Shown: piece after piece, positions 40,488 to 49,080 of the stretch
Layout: every line of letters starts with the position of its first letter
Position numbering within the stretch: the first letter of the stretch is position 1
Source: Pirellulaceae bacterium
GTDB lineage: Bacteria > Planctomycetota > Planctomycetia > Pirellulales > Pirellulaceae
NCBI GenBank assembly: GCA_026004775.1
Contig: BPJU01000006.1
Location: forward strand, 62,001-126,000
Length of the DNA: 64,000 nt
Direction of reading: 5' to 3'
The notes under the pieces: model-generated
The model's input: only the letters and a program-made list of their open reading frames with translations
Database searches by the model: none
What the model was told of the DNA's origin: nothing
Position numbers and translations under genes: made by a program

Positions 40488-40502
40488 GTAACCGTTCACA
40501 GT
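40488..40502 (+). repeat. Solo MITE terminal repeat (GTAACCGTTCACAGT)
   Basis: These 15 bases are identical to the left end of the 211-bp element at 42352. No element body or right end follows, so this looks like a relic or an abortive end. Confidence 0.55.
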
Positions 40503-40582
40503 CGAAAACTGCTCGTAGGGGTTTTAGCGGAATCCGTTATAAAGCACCAACGGCACGCCCCTCCCACTCCACGGAGACCGCT

Positions 40583-40765
40583 GAAATACAAAACCTACTC
40601 CCTCTCCCCCTTTAGGGCCAGGCCAGGGCGCCTGCCGACTGCGGCAGCCAGGCGTTGAAATACAAAACCTACTCCCTCTCCCCCTTTAGGGTCAGGCCAG
40701 GGCGCCTGCCGACTGCGGCAGCCAGGCGTTGAAATACAAAACCTACTCCCTCTCCCCCTTTAGGG
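40583..40765 (+). repeat. 74-bp tandem repeat, about 2.5 copies
   Basis: Units begin at 40583, 40657 and 40731 with GAAATACAAAACC. The first two are identical except for one base, and the third is cut off after TTTAGGG. Each unit holds an inner hairpin (CTGCCG-ACTG-CGGCAG). The third runs into a perfect 11-bp hairpin CCCTCTCCCCC-TTTA-GGGGGAGAGGG at 40748-40773, a motif seen scattered in many planctomycete genomes. It is not a CRISPR, because the 'spacer' parts are also identical. Confidence 0.85.
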
Positions 40766-40784
40766 GGAGAGGGCCGGGGTGAGG

Positions 40785-40866
40785 GGGTTAGCTATCCCCC
40801 TGCCCGACCAACTAACACGACAGTTGTTGCACTCTAACACACTTATGCTTTGCGCCAATGCTACAA
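40785..40866 (-). repeat. 83-bp dispersed repeat, copy 2 (inverted)
   Basis: This is the reverse complement of 28650-28732 with two mismatches by eye. Its edge at about 40866 cuts the nucleotidyltransferase fragment that follows: the repeat supplies the TAG that ends that frame. Confidence 0.85.
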
Positions 40867-41031
40867 AAACGGCACCTCTTGGTCGGTGATGACGAGAAAA
40901 CCGCAGTCGCTATCGGGGCGTGCGTCGCCGCGGGCGCGGCTGCCGAAAAGCAGGATCTTCTGCACGCGGTAGCCTGCCCGTTCTATTTCCTCGGTAATAA
41001 CCGTTTTGGCTCTTTGCAAACGCCCGTCCAT
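40861..41031 (-). pseudogene. Truncated minimal nucleotidyltransferase (MntA-like)
   Basis: The fragment reads MDGRLQRAKTVITEEIERAG then VQKILLFGSRARGDARPDSD with a following CGFLVI. It contains the GSxARGxxxxxSD motif of minimal nucleotidyltransferases, whose full-length members pair with HEPN proteins as toxin-antitoxin systems. After 53 residues the frame enters the 83-bp repeat and stops, so the second half of the domain is missing. Its ATG lies four bases after the stop of the methyltransferase remnant upstream, pointing to a former operon. Confidence 0.75.
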
Positions 41032-41035
41032 GGTC

Positions 41036-41674
41036 TCACCGCGAGATCAAGGGTTCGATAAGTCGCCTATAGGTGCTCTTCAGCTCTGCCGTCGTGCCAT
41101 CTACAAACCCCACTGTGCCCGGATCGTTCGGGGCTGTGGGGTCGAGACGGATGCGCCGAATCCGCTTGCCGGTGAGGCAGGAAACGGTCTCGGCCAGGTG
41201 AATGTCCCGGGACAGTCAGGAAACGTCTCCCGGATTTCGTTCTCCTCCAGGTGCACGTCCATCACCCTCCCGCCCGTCTCGTCATTATCCCGTATCTTGG
41301 GGGCGCGCAGGAAGAGGTACCGGCAAAGATCGTCTCCTTCCGCAGTGTGAAGCGGTCGGCGTGATCAAGGTAGTTTGTCTTGCGTAGGGGCTCCTCGTAC
41401 TACTCGAGGCGGAAGTATCTGACGAAGTGGCCCATGCCCCTATCGTCAGGTTGGGCGTTGCCGTCCCGCCACTGGTTCGAAAACACCGCCTTGTTGATGC
41501 GTGGCGGGAGCGCGGTGCGGAGGGAGCGGCCATCTCCACCAGGATGTACTTGAGCATGCCACTGCCCTCCCGGTTCAGGTCGATGCCCCCGTGGGCTGTT
41601 GTGCCGGAGCCGGGGAAAAAGTCGAGGACAGTTGAGTCTCTGTCCGTTGTACCTTCGACACTTCTTTGAATCAT
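41036..41674 (-). pseudogene. Remnant of site-specific DNA methyltransferase (type III Mod-like C-terminus)
   Basis: The frame from 41674 reads DSTVLDFFPGSGTTAHGGID then LNREGSGMLKYILVEM, the SAM-binding FxGSGTT region of beta-class N-6/N-4 DNA methylases. It then shifts frame at least twice. Other frames recover HFVRYFRLESYEEPLRKTNY, DIHLAETVSCLTGKRIRRIR and a natural end LKSTYRRLIEPLISR-stop. The catalytic DPPY half is absent. This is a decayed 3' part of a type III-like modification gene, followed by a truncated nucleotidyltransferase. Confidence 0.75.
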
Positions 41675-41784
41675 CTCCGGCTCCCTTGGATGTCGGCCTT
41701 CATCATGCCCTATGATATGCCGTAACTACTGGAAAGCCGGATGCCTGTCTTTGTAGGAAACCGGGAATGCCAGCTGCTCAGCGC

Positions 41785-42135
41785 TCAATCCTTGGGGCAG
41801 AAGTTTCGTCCTGGCCAAAATACACACGCCCTTCTGCCATCCATGTGTACAAGGTGGATTTGGTAGCTGCACTTTCTGACGAAACCCGATATTAGGCTGC
41901 GAGGGCCGACGGGCGAAATAGGAAAACGCCGATTCGCCGATTCTTGTCGATGCCTACCGCACACCTGGTATTGCAAAAATTCGTTGCGCAGAATGTACCG
42001 CTGCAACGCCTTGCGACGATCGGCGTGCGACGGCCGGCGGTTCGGGTCATCCCGGGGGGATGCACTGCGGTCAGTAAGCTCCTCGTGGGGGCGCCACGCC
42101 CACGTTTCCAGCGGCGAATAGCTCCAGAGGTTCAT
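41785..42135 (-). pseudogene. Possible C-terminal remnant of a planctomycete transposase
   Basis: The frame contains SPLETWAWRPHEELTDRSAS and DDPNRRPSHADRRKALQRYI followed by LRNEF, resembling from memory the C-terminal tail of DDE transposases common in planctomycetes. Nothing upstream extends the similarity, and the second half looks random. Confidence is low; a database search would decide it. Confidence 0.35.
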
Positions 42136-42210
42136 GTGGCAGGCTTCTCTGTTCGCCCGAATACTGCGCAGTTGTGGTTGTCCGGCCCCCCACGCTTTTT
42201 CTTTTCCGGA

Positions 42211-42262
42211 ACGAGTTGAAGCTCTCGAAGTCTGGCATTATCCGCACCACAGCCGGCCATCA
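42211..42262 (+). repeat. Imperfect direct repeat of 40429-40480
   Basis: Both places carry CGAGTTGAAGCT(G/C)TCGAAG, then a few differing bases, then TATCCGCACCACAGCC. At the first place the repeat runs on into the solo MITE end at 40488. It is probably part of an older mobile or repeat unit. Confidence 0.6.
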
Positions 42263-42351
42263 CAATCTTTCCGTTACCAGTTCCCGATGATCGTGTCGCA
42301 GATTGGTGACAGAAAGGTGAGCCATTTGCTTGAGCCTATGGCCGAGGGCAC

Positions 42352-42562
42352 GTAACCGTTCACAGTTGTATCACAAGCTGTTTCGGGGCCTCGCTTCCAA
42401 AGGTGCGGAACACTTGCGTGTTCCGCATACGGAATGTGGACGCTTCGCGAAGATTTTGTCGTTGCGGAAGTCTCGCGGCGGCCGCTACCGCGTCCGCCTT
42501 GCGACTTCCGCTACCCCATAAGCTGATATCGTGTTCTTCATTTGCTAACCGTGAACGGTTAC
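42352..42562 (+). mobile_element. 211-bp MITE, copy 1, with 8-bp target site duplication
   Basis: The ends are inverted repeats: GTAACCGTTCAC on the left, GTGAACGGTTAC on the right. The element is flanked on both sides by GAGGGCAC, a perfect 8-bp target duplication. Inside are a hairpin TGCGGAACAC-TTGC-GTGTTCCGCA and a longer one built on GCGGAAGTC/GACTTCCGC. No coding frame is present, so it must be moved in trans. The second copy at 53209 differs at about eleven positions by eye. Confidence 0.88.
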
Positions 42563-42887
42563 GAGGGCACAAACACCCGGCAGCCGTTGTAGGCCCACTA
42601 ACTGTATTACCGACAGGGCATCCCAGAAAAAGCGTACATGATGTAGTTTGCGGTATCCGAAGAAGGGCGGACGATCACATGGCGAAACAGGGTCGCGCGG
42701 GTATAAATCCTGCCGAAGCTTGAAAGGTCTGACAGTGGGGGAGATGATTGGCGAGTTGACGTTTTACGACCGGCCCTCCAACAGTTTCTACCTCGCAATC
42801 CGGAATTCTGTGACGCAAACATGGCGGCATTGAACCAGGATTCTTGCTTTTTGGCCAAACACCATGGTTAAACAGGCAGATTGTTGC

Positions 42888-44021
42888 TTAGGGTTGTTCG
42901 AGGTAGAACCGGATAGCGTACCTCCCCTTCTTTCGGTCGATCCATTCTATTGTATAGTAGAAATCTGTTTCGCCTTCCTTTGAGATCAACCGGGCGCGGG
43001 CAACACGCCGCTGCTTTACTGGATCAAAGGAAATCTCTACCGGATCACGAATTTCTACCTTCCCAACCACGTCTTTCAAGGCCTGGTACATCGGGCCACG
43101 TTCGATGGACTCCATGATTAGCCGAAGCACCTCCGGCGACTGCACGGATGGGAGATCCGGCTTGGATAGCCAGGTGGAGAGGATTGCCCCAATGAAGACG
43201 GCTGTCGTCACTAGCGCTGGAAGAACAAGGTTTGATGCCCCGAGTCGCCGCCGCGTGAAAAAGTGGAGAGGATATGCCACGAACCAAACAAGCAGAATAC
43301 TCGTGAATGAGTCGACTGGCGGGCTGAGTATCTGTGTGGGCGGCAGTGACGCGCTGCCACTGCGCACCATAAGTTGCCGCAAATCCAGGTACCCAAGGAC
43401 CGCAGTGGAAACAACGGTCAAGCCGATGAGCAGGATGGCACCTCGTCCCGTCAGATGTATTCGCTGGTGCTGCCAGATAAGGATACCGGCTGCCAGCGGG
43501 AGAAAAAGCATGAGTATTGCCATGGCGTTTGAATGTCTCTTGGTAACGAAGGCGGCCGGCGCATGAGGTGCCGGCTCGGACGCGGCGCTTCGATTGCGTT
43601 TTTCTATCCTCCGCCGCACAGCCCAGTCGTCAAGGTACACCGCCAATCCGAGCAGAAGGCCAATGCAGCCTCCCGCGACTGCGTAGGGTGTAGGAGCCTT
43701 AAGCGAGAATGGGCTGTCCACAAAAAGGGAGTGTCCCAAAAAAGCAAAAACCAATGAGGATAAGAGAGCCACGATCCACGGCCTCAACCATGGTGGCAGC
43801 GTCCGATCGCTCTTCTGCGGTACATGCGCGACCGAGCCCCGGTAGGGCAAGAGCAGCGCTGTGCAAAGGACAACCATCCCGACCAGTGGCACGACACCAA
43901 ACCACGTCCAGTGCGGCGAGTACCCTTTCCGTGAAAATATCCAGGCCGCCAGCAATATCGGCCCTAACCAAATAGCCACAAGTACTGTGATCCCAAAGAC
44001 CGTCTGAAGGTCGACGCTCAC
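42888..44021 (-). CDS. Multi-pass membrane protein of unknown function, 377 aa
   Basis: About eight or nine hydrophobic segments are visible (for example TVFGITVLVAIWLGPILLAA, WFGVVPLVGMVVLCTALLL, LSSLVFAFLGHSLFV, AVAGGCIGLLLGLAVYL, AILMLFLPLAAGILIW, AILLIGLTVVSTAVLGYL, LVLPALVTTAVFIGAILSTW). They are followed by a soluble C-terminal domain of about 90 residues with charged strands (VEISFDPVKQRRVARARLIS). I do not recognise a family. It lies alone in the accessory region, convergent with nothing obvious. Confidence 0.65.
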   Translation of the reverse strand: MSVDLQTVFGITVLVAIWLGPILLAAWIFSRKGYSPHWTWFGVVPLVGMVVLCTALLLPYRGSVAHVPQKSDRTLPPWLRPWIVALLSSLVFAFLGHSLFVDSPFSLKAPTPYAVAGGCIGLLLGLAVYLDDWAVRRRIEKRNRSAASEPAPHAPAAFVTKRHSNAMAILMLFLPLAAGILIWQHQRIHLTGRGAILLIGLTVVSTAVLGYLDLRQLMVRSGSASLPPTQILSPPVDSFTSILLVWFVAYPLHFFTRRRLGASNLVLPALVTTAVFIGAILSTWLSKPDLPSVQSPEVLRLIMESIERGPMYQALKDVVGKVEIRDPVEISFDPVKQRRVARARLISKEGETDFYYTIEWIDRKKGRYAIRFYLEQP

Positions 44022-44718
44022 GAGTGACTCCCACGAGAGCGGAGTTTTGTGTAAAGAAACGTCCTATGGCCCAAAGCCATGTCCAGTGATCCGAATAACG
44101 GTATCGGGCTGGCGAGCAACGGCTGTGACCGTAACCGTCCGCGTATTTTAGCTGGATGAATCGGGCTTGAAAAACCGAAGGCGCAGCAAATTCCGAACAC
44201 AGGTTCAGACCAGGCCGTATCCAGGGAACGCAAGCCCCAATGCGAGGACGCCAAAGAATCCTTCCTTGTCCATATCACACGCTCTCGTACTCCTATTAAA
44301 GCAGTGCATTGCCTGCTTGTTGCACGGCCATGCCAAGAAGAAACTTGTGCGGCGGCTAACCGACGAGTATTGGCGACTGCTCGGTCTACCCACCGGGGTA
44401 GAACCTGGTAGCGAACCAAGCCGTGTGGCGGCGTCTTTCGGAGCGTCCGCGGCGCCCCATGCTTCATCACCTGACGCGGGCGACTCATGACGTGAGGGGA
44501 AAGTCGCTCCGGAGATCTGCTTGCGCTCACTTGGCATCGGGATATTGGTGTTATTGAGATGCACCCAGAGGTGCGGTATATTGCCGGCGTTGGTTGGAAA
44601 AGGCTTGCCAAGAACAGTGGCGGAAAACGGCCGGAGCTACCAACAAGAGATTCGGCGGTCGCCCGATTGATCTCTGAACAGCAAGTCCGCGGTCAAGCCT
44701 TTCGGGAGCCTTCCGTTG
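44022..44718. other. Gene-free stretch upstream of the sigma factor
   Basis: About 700 bases with overlapping open frames on both strands but none with a start signal or protein-like composition. Promoters for the membrane protein and the sigma-factor cluster should lie here; no clear hexamers were seen. Confidence 0.4.
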
Positions 44719-45402
44719 ATGTCCGATGCAGCCACAAATGGAAGATTGGAAGAGGCCGTGCGGGTACTCCTCCGTGTTGCAGAAGGCGATGTCGAGCAAG
44801 CGCACAAGGAGGTCTTCGGGTTTCTTGTTCGCCTCGCTTCGAATTTGCTTTCTGTATTGTGGTCGCAGAAGCGGCGCGATCGGCACTCCGCAGAAGATCT
44901 GGCAGATTTCGTTATGCTCCAGCTTCTCGCGAGCAAGTATGATTCCGACCGACAGAGCTTCTCTTCTTGGGCTTGGACGATTATCCGCAACCGGATCTTT
45001 AGTCTGAAACAGAAAGAACAACGACAAAAGTTGCACGATGACATGGACAATACCTTCTTTCGCTCTCCGACGAAGGCGGCAAATCCCCGCTTTTGGACCT
45101 CTCCGTTTTCTCGGGATGAACTTGAGGAGATTTCGTCCTGGGGGCCACCACAACACCGTGTGTTATTATTGGTCATTGCCGGGCTGCACAAGAAAGTTCC
45201 AGCGGACTTGTGGCAAAGCTGGTGCCGGCAAGCCGGATTTGCACAGCCATTCCCACCGGCGGGCATCGACCGTGAAGGCTATTGGACCGGCAAAATACCG
45301 GACTTGGCGAAACATTTGGAGATCAAAAGTAACACGCTCAACCAACTGTGGAAGCGCAAGAAACATCTGCTGGCTCGCCTCGATTCGATAACCGACCCGT
45401 GA
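44719..45402 (+). CDS. ECF-like RNA polymerase sigma factor
   Basis: The 227-residue product has a sigma-70 region 2 pattern: RHSAEDLADFVMLQLLASKY then FSSWAWTIIRNRIFSLKQKE, matching the core-binding and -10 recognition helices of ECF sigma factors. The C-terminal part ends in a helix-turn-helix-like LAKHLEIKSNTLNQLWKRKK in the place of region 4. The insert between them (about 110-190) is longer than in standard ECF factors, so its class is unclear. The ATG at 44719 follows GGGAG by nine bases. It heads a plus-strand cluster that ends with the Lon-CARF protease, as sigma CalpS accompanies CalpL in type III CRISPR signalling; that link is inference. Confidence 0.7.
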   Translation: MSDAATNGRLEEAVRVLLRVAEGDVEQAHKEVFGFLVRLASNLLSVLWSQKRRDRHSAEDLADFVMLQLLASKYDSDRQSFSSWAWTIIRNRIFSLKQKEQRQKLHDDMDNTFFRSPTKAANPRFWTSPFSRDELEEISSWGPPQHRVLLLVIAGLHKKVPADLWQSWCRQAGFAQPFPPAGIDREGYWTGKIPDLAKHLEIKSNTLNQLWKRKKHLLARLDSITDP

Positions 45403-45530
45403 ATGCGTCGGGGGATGCGGTTCGGGTTTGCGAGCATTCAGGCACGGGCTGAGCTACATGACGAAATGAGCCAATCGGAGAATCGACAACCGGACCACGC
45501 TTTCTACCGAACGAAGAAAACGCGGGAACG

Positions 45531-46163
45531 ATGAAAATGTTGATTCAGTGGGATAACATCAGTGTGCCGCCTGCCATGCATCCTCGCCAAGAGGCCGGCG
45601 CAGTCAGCATCAATCTGTCTAGTGATACGTTGCGGCACGTTGTCAGACGTCACATCCGTCACGGTGACGGGCCCTGGGACGAGTGGCTCGGTGCGCCGGC
45701 GATTGAAGCGATCCTGGAGTGGTACAAAACCAAAGGTACCGAGCTCGCTGTTGAGGCTCACAAGACACTATCGGAACGCCTTGGCGCGGAATTGGCCCGT
45801 GCTCTTGGTTGGCCACTGTGCCAGCGGCAAAGCTCCAGGGAGGATCTGCATGGGTCACGGTGGCAAGTCGTCCTGCCCAACGGACTGTTGGTAGTGCTGG
45901 AGTTTAGAAGATCGGCCTATTGGTTCGTCACCATGTACTGGCCTCTGAACCACGAAACCCAGATCTTTCCCGAGCCGTGGCGGCAAGTGGCTGTTCGCCT
46001 GGTATTGAACGCTCGTGAATGGAGAGACTTGGTCGGGCAAAACAGGTTTTATCACGAAGAATTCGTCAAGAAGTATGTGACGCCCGAGAATTGGGGGTTC
46101 CAGCGTTGTGGCGAGCAGCCGAGCCTTTGGCAGTGGACCGGCACTTTCCCGGACTTGGATTGA
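45531..46163 (+). CDS. Hypothetical protein in sigma/Lon-CARF cluster, 210 aa
   Basis: I do not recognise the family. It is a soluble alpha/beta-looking protein without signal peptide or membrane segment. It has an SINLSSDTLRHVVRRHIRHG helix near residue 25-45 and a beta-rich WQVVLPNGLLVVLEFRRSAY centre, and ends in Trp-rich WQWTGTFPDLD. It follows the sigma factor by 128 bases on the same strand. By position it could be the sigma partner (anti-sigma) or the protease substrate, but no sequence feature proves either. Confidence 0.55.
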   Translation: MKMLIQWDNISVPPAMHPRQEAGAVSINLSSDTLRHVVRRHIRHGDGPWDEWLGAPAIEAILEWYKTKGTELAVEAHKTLSERLGAELARALGWPLCQRQSSREDLHGSRWQVVLPNGLLVVLEFRRSAYWFVTMYWPLNHETQIFPEPWRQVAVRLVLNAREWRDLVGQNRFYHEEFVKKYVTPENWGFQRCGEQPSLWQWTGTFPDLD

Positions 46164-46398
46164 CGGCTCCACCCGAATAATCCGTATAATGCGTCCGCGG
46201 CGAAAGTAATTGTCATGTATCGCCTTACGAGTTGGTACTATATAGTGGCTAGGATGAACGGCTGATGGGAGGGATTGTCTATGGCTTGGACCACCTAGAG
46301 GCTGGTACTGTTTTTGTAGGCCGCACCGATGTGCCTTACGTTAAGGGCCGCTACGTTTAGAGAATTTATGAATACTAGAGAAGTAAGGACTAGCGAAA

Positions 46399-47516
46399 AT
46401 GTGTGCCGAGCCGATAAGCCTGCATGAGCAGTTGACGGCCGAGCCGATTCGGGAGTTGCAACGGCTGCTGCGCGATGCGAGACTGATCCACCTGCAACGA
46501 CCGGAGGCAGCCGACAAGCATATTCGAGGTCGTGCCGTTGCTGCTGTCCGCAACCTGGGCTATTGCTACCTGTTCGGTTCCGGTCATGTCCAATTTCCGC
46601 CACGCGTCCCTGTGTCCGTGGTCCGTGCAGCGGCCAAAGAAGCCGCACGGCTTTACGATCGCTGGATTGAGCGAGCCGTACGCCTCTCTGAAGAGTGGGA
46701 CGGCGAAGACCTCATCAAGTGGATAGAAACGGCTACTCTTCAGCGGTTGGAGGACCGTATGGAAGGGGAAGCCATCTATGTGGGAATCAGCGAATCGCTG
46801 TTTGCAGCGCGACGAGAGGGCGAGCTGACTTCGGACCAGGTGAACGCGGTGCTGGCACCTCTTCAGGACCTGTTGGACCAATGGGATGCTGTGCTCTTGG
46901 ATGAGGTGGACGCGTTGAGCGTCGCTGCCGATGAACCGATCCTTGCGAATTGGCGTGAGGGTTTGACGGAACCGTATCGCGACCCACCTCCTTGGTGGCT
47001 TTCTGGCATGCTGGAGGAAATCGCCCGAGAAATGGAAGAACACGAAGATCGGGACTTGTGGTCTTTTACAGCCCCCATGAAGAGACGTCTCGAGCTCAGC
47101 GAGCCACTGCCTTTCCGTCGCGATTGGTCGCCCTTGAACTGGCTGCCGCTCCGAAGACCGAACACGTCCTGTTGCGGTGGAATTCACCCGATGGCAACTA
47201 CTATGGATTCGCCTCTGTCCCGTATCCGCCTTCTTCGGAAGCGCAGGTACGACTGGCTCTGTTCCGTGCCGTTGACGGGCAACCGGCAACCGAGTTATCA
47301 GGCCAGAGAGTCGACGTGGCTCGTGTGACCGCTAAGCTCGATCAGCAAGCGCAATGCGAACTAGCGGTGCGCAAGCTGAAGGCGAATGTACAGTGGGGAA
47401 TTCCCTTGGAACTGCGCGTGGGGCCTAAGCGGGAGCTTTGGCTCCCGGATGACGATTCACTACAGCGAGTGGAACGTCTAATTAACGATCAACCAGCGGA
47501 GGGCGAGGGAAGGTAG
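46399..47516 (+). pseudogene. Frameshifted hypothetical gene in sigma/Lon-CARF cluster
   Basis: Two overlapping frames carry one gene. Frame 1 from the ATG at 46399 is protein-like up to about residue 240 (EEHEDRDLWSFTAPMKRRLE) and then turns Arg/Ser/Cys-rich. The other frame becomes protein-like from about 47130 (AAAPKTEHVLLRWNSPDGNY) and runs to a stop at 47516. The crossing lies at about 47100-47145 and needs a -1 (or +2) shift. No slippery run is seen there, so mutation or a sequencing error is likelier than programmed shifting. The rebuilt product would have about 370 residues; I recognise no domain. Its end is 22 bases before the Lon-CARF gene. Confidence 0.6.
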
Positions 47517-47538
47517 GCCGGGTGCGCGGGCGCAGCGA

Positions 47539-48867
47539 ATGAAAGAGCTGGAGCAATTGCGACGCGATTGCGACCAAGCGGAGGGCCGGAACGCTTTCGG
47601 GGCGGTTCTGTCGGTGGTCGAGCATTTTGGTGACTGGGCGCCGTGGGTGCTTAAGCCTGAGTTGATCGCGGTTGCCCGGGCGTTTCACCCTTTGACGGAA
47701 CCTTCTCTTCAGCAGCTACAGCGAGTGGGCACGTGTGGCGTGCTGTTTATCTGCACGACGCCGCATTCTGCCTTGCAGAGGGCGTTTTTCCTGCCGCTGC
47801 AATGGGTTCCCAAGAGTGCCGCCCATCCGGCGTCCTGCCCGCTGGACCTCCACGGAAAAAAAGTAGCCGACGTGTTGCGGGTAGACGGCTTCGTTTTAAG
47901 GCCATTCGGCCAGGTTGGGGCGGCTGCGGTCGAGCTGGTTTGCCAGCCGGAAATCACCTCGTGGGATTCGGCCTGGTTGCCGCTCGCCTTGGGACTGCTG
48001 AGCGCTCAGGCCGGCCGCCCGCTCAACACCGGTACGTTGGCGGCTGGTGCTTGGTCACAAGATCAGGGGCTCACCCAGGTGGGCAATATCGAAGAAAAAA
48101 CGGAATTGGCGATCCAGTTGCGCGCCCATCGGCTGCTGATTCCGGAGGGTAACGAATGCGAAGCGCGGAAGGTTCTGGGTCGGCATGGCGGATCGCTGAA
48201 ATTAGTACCGTTAGGCTCCGGCCAGGTCGATTTTCGGGAACTTATGCGTCCCGTTGTGACGGAGTTACTCTTGGAGCCAGCTTGGGAAGCCGCTGAGCAG
48301 GAGCTCCAAGGATATTATTCGGCTTTACGATCGCATGGCAAACCCGATGATGCGGACCGCTGGTATGAGCGGGTTTTAGTTCCCAGGATTGCCGTTCGGT
48401 TACGCGAGCAGTGGTTGGCAAAGAAGCAATCGGGCGCTGAAGGGGAGATCTTGGTGACGGTACTTAGTCATAGTCCGTCTGCGTCTTTCTTAGCCATGGC
48501 GGTGGTGTGGCCGAAGCGTTGCTTTCTCCTCTATACAAAGGACTTGGCGCGCTACTTGGCGCGGTTGGAGGAAATGCTCGCATGGCATCGTGAGCTATTG
48601 CCGCCTGACTTCGAGCTGCGGCGGCTGGAGACTGCTTCGCAGGATGCCTTGCTTGAGCTTATTGGTCGGTTTCGTGAAGAAACGCTGGCGGATGTACCCG
48701 GTGGTCGCGTGGTGGTGGATCTTACGCCGGGGACGAAGGAGATGACGCTTGCGTTGTTTGCCGAGGCGACGCGTCCCTCGGATTATGCACTGTATATACG
48801 CTCGCAACAGGATCCGGCCCGCAAGCCGATCCCTTTTACCGAGACGCTGCGTGTGTGGCAGCGGTAG
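47539..48867 (+). CDS. Lon-type peptidase fused to CARF-like sensor domain
   Basis: The 442-residue product has two recognisable halves. Residues about 120-240 align without gaps to the Lon (S16) proteolytic domain: SAWLPLALGLLSAQAGRPLN corresponds to SAGIAMCTALVSCLTGNPV of E. coli Lon, and VGNIEEKTELA to IGGLKEKLLAA. The Ser144-Lys187 spacing (43) equals that of Ser679-Lys722 in Lon. There is no AAA+ domain. Residues about 300-435 look like a CARF Rossmann domain (ILVTVLSHSPSASFLAMAVV then VVVDLTPGTKEMTLALFAEA), with TPGTKxM in place of the TGGTKxM ligand loop. CARF domains bind cyclic oligoadenylates, so the protein may be a nucleotide-gated protease, analogous to SAVED-Lon CalpL. Its substrate may be a clustered gene product. 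No cas10 is nearby. Confidence 0.75.
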   Translation: MKELEQLRRDCDQAEGRNAFGAVLSVVEHFGDWAPWVLKPELIAVARAFHPLTEPSLQQLQRVGTCGVLFICTTPHSALQRAFFLPLQWVPKSAAHPASCPLDLHGKKVADVLRVDGFVLRPFGQVGAAAVELVCQPEITSWDSAWLPLALGLLSAQAGRPLNTGTLAAGAWSQDQGLTQVGNIEEKTELAIQLRAHRLLIPEGNECEARKVLGRHGGSLKLVPLGSGQVDFRELMRPVVTELLLEPAWEAAEQELQGYYSALRSHGKPDDADRWYERVLVPRIAVRLREQWLAKKQSGAEGEILVTVLSHSPSASFLAMAVVWPKRCFLLYTKDLARYLARLEEMLAWHRELLPPDFELRRLETASQDALLELIGRFREETLADVPGGRVVVDLTPGTKEMTLALFAEATRPSDYALYIRSQQDPARKPIPFTETLRVWQR

Positions 48868-49080
48868 TCGGCAGCGATAGTGCAGCACGAACACGGCTCG
48901 ATCCACTTCAACCGACGTGGGAGCCAGTTGCCAAGAGCCATTCGGGATCCGGTGGGACAACACGCGGAAACGCTCCGCGATCGATCCAAACGCCTTCATG
49001 CGTTCATGTCCCATCATCGCGCGGCGGTCGGCTTGAGCCGTCTTGGAGCCTGTTTGTTGTTTGGCGACCCGAGTGGGCAA

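Noticed and set aside
40583-40765. CRISPR-like repeats beginning GAAATAC
   Set aside because: Unit and interval are both identical between copies, period is 74 bp, and there are only 2.5 units; this is a plain tandem repeat.
44018-45156. Two overlapping minus-strand frames of about 200 codons opposite the sigma factor
   Set aside because: They lie antisense to a gene with clear sigma region 2 motifs and have random composition.
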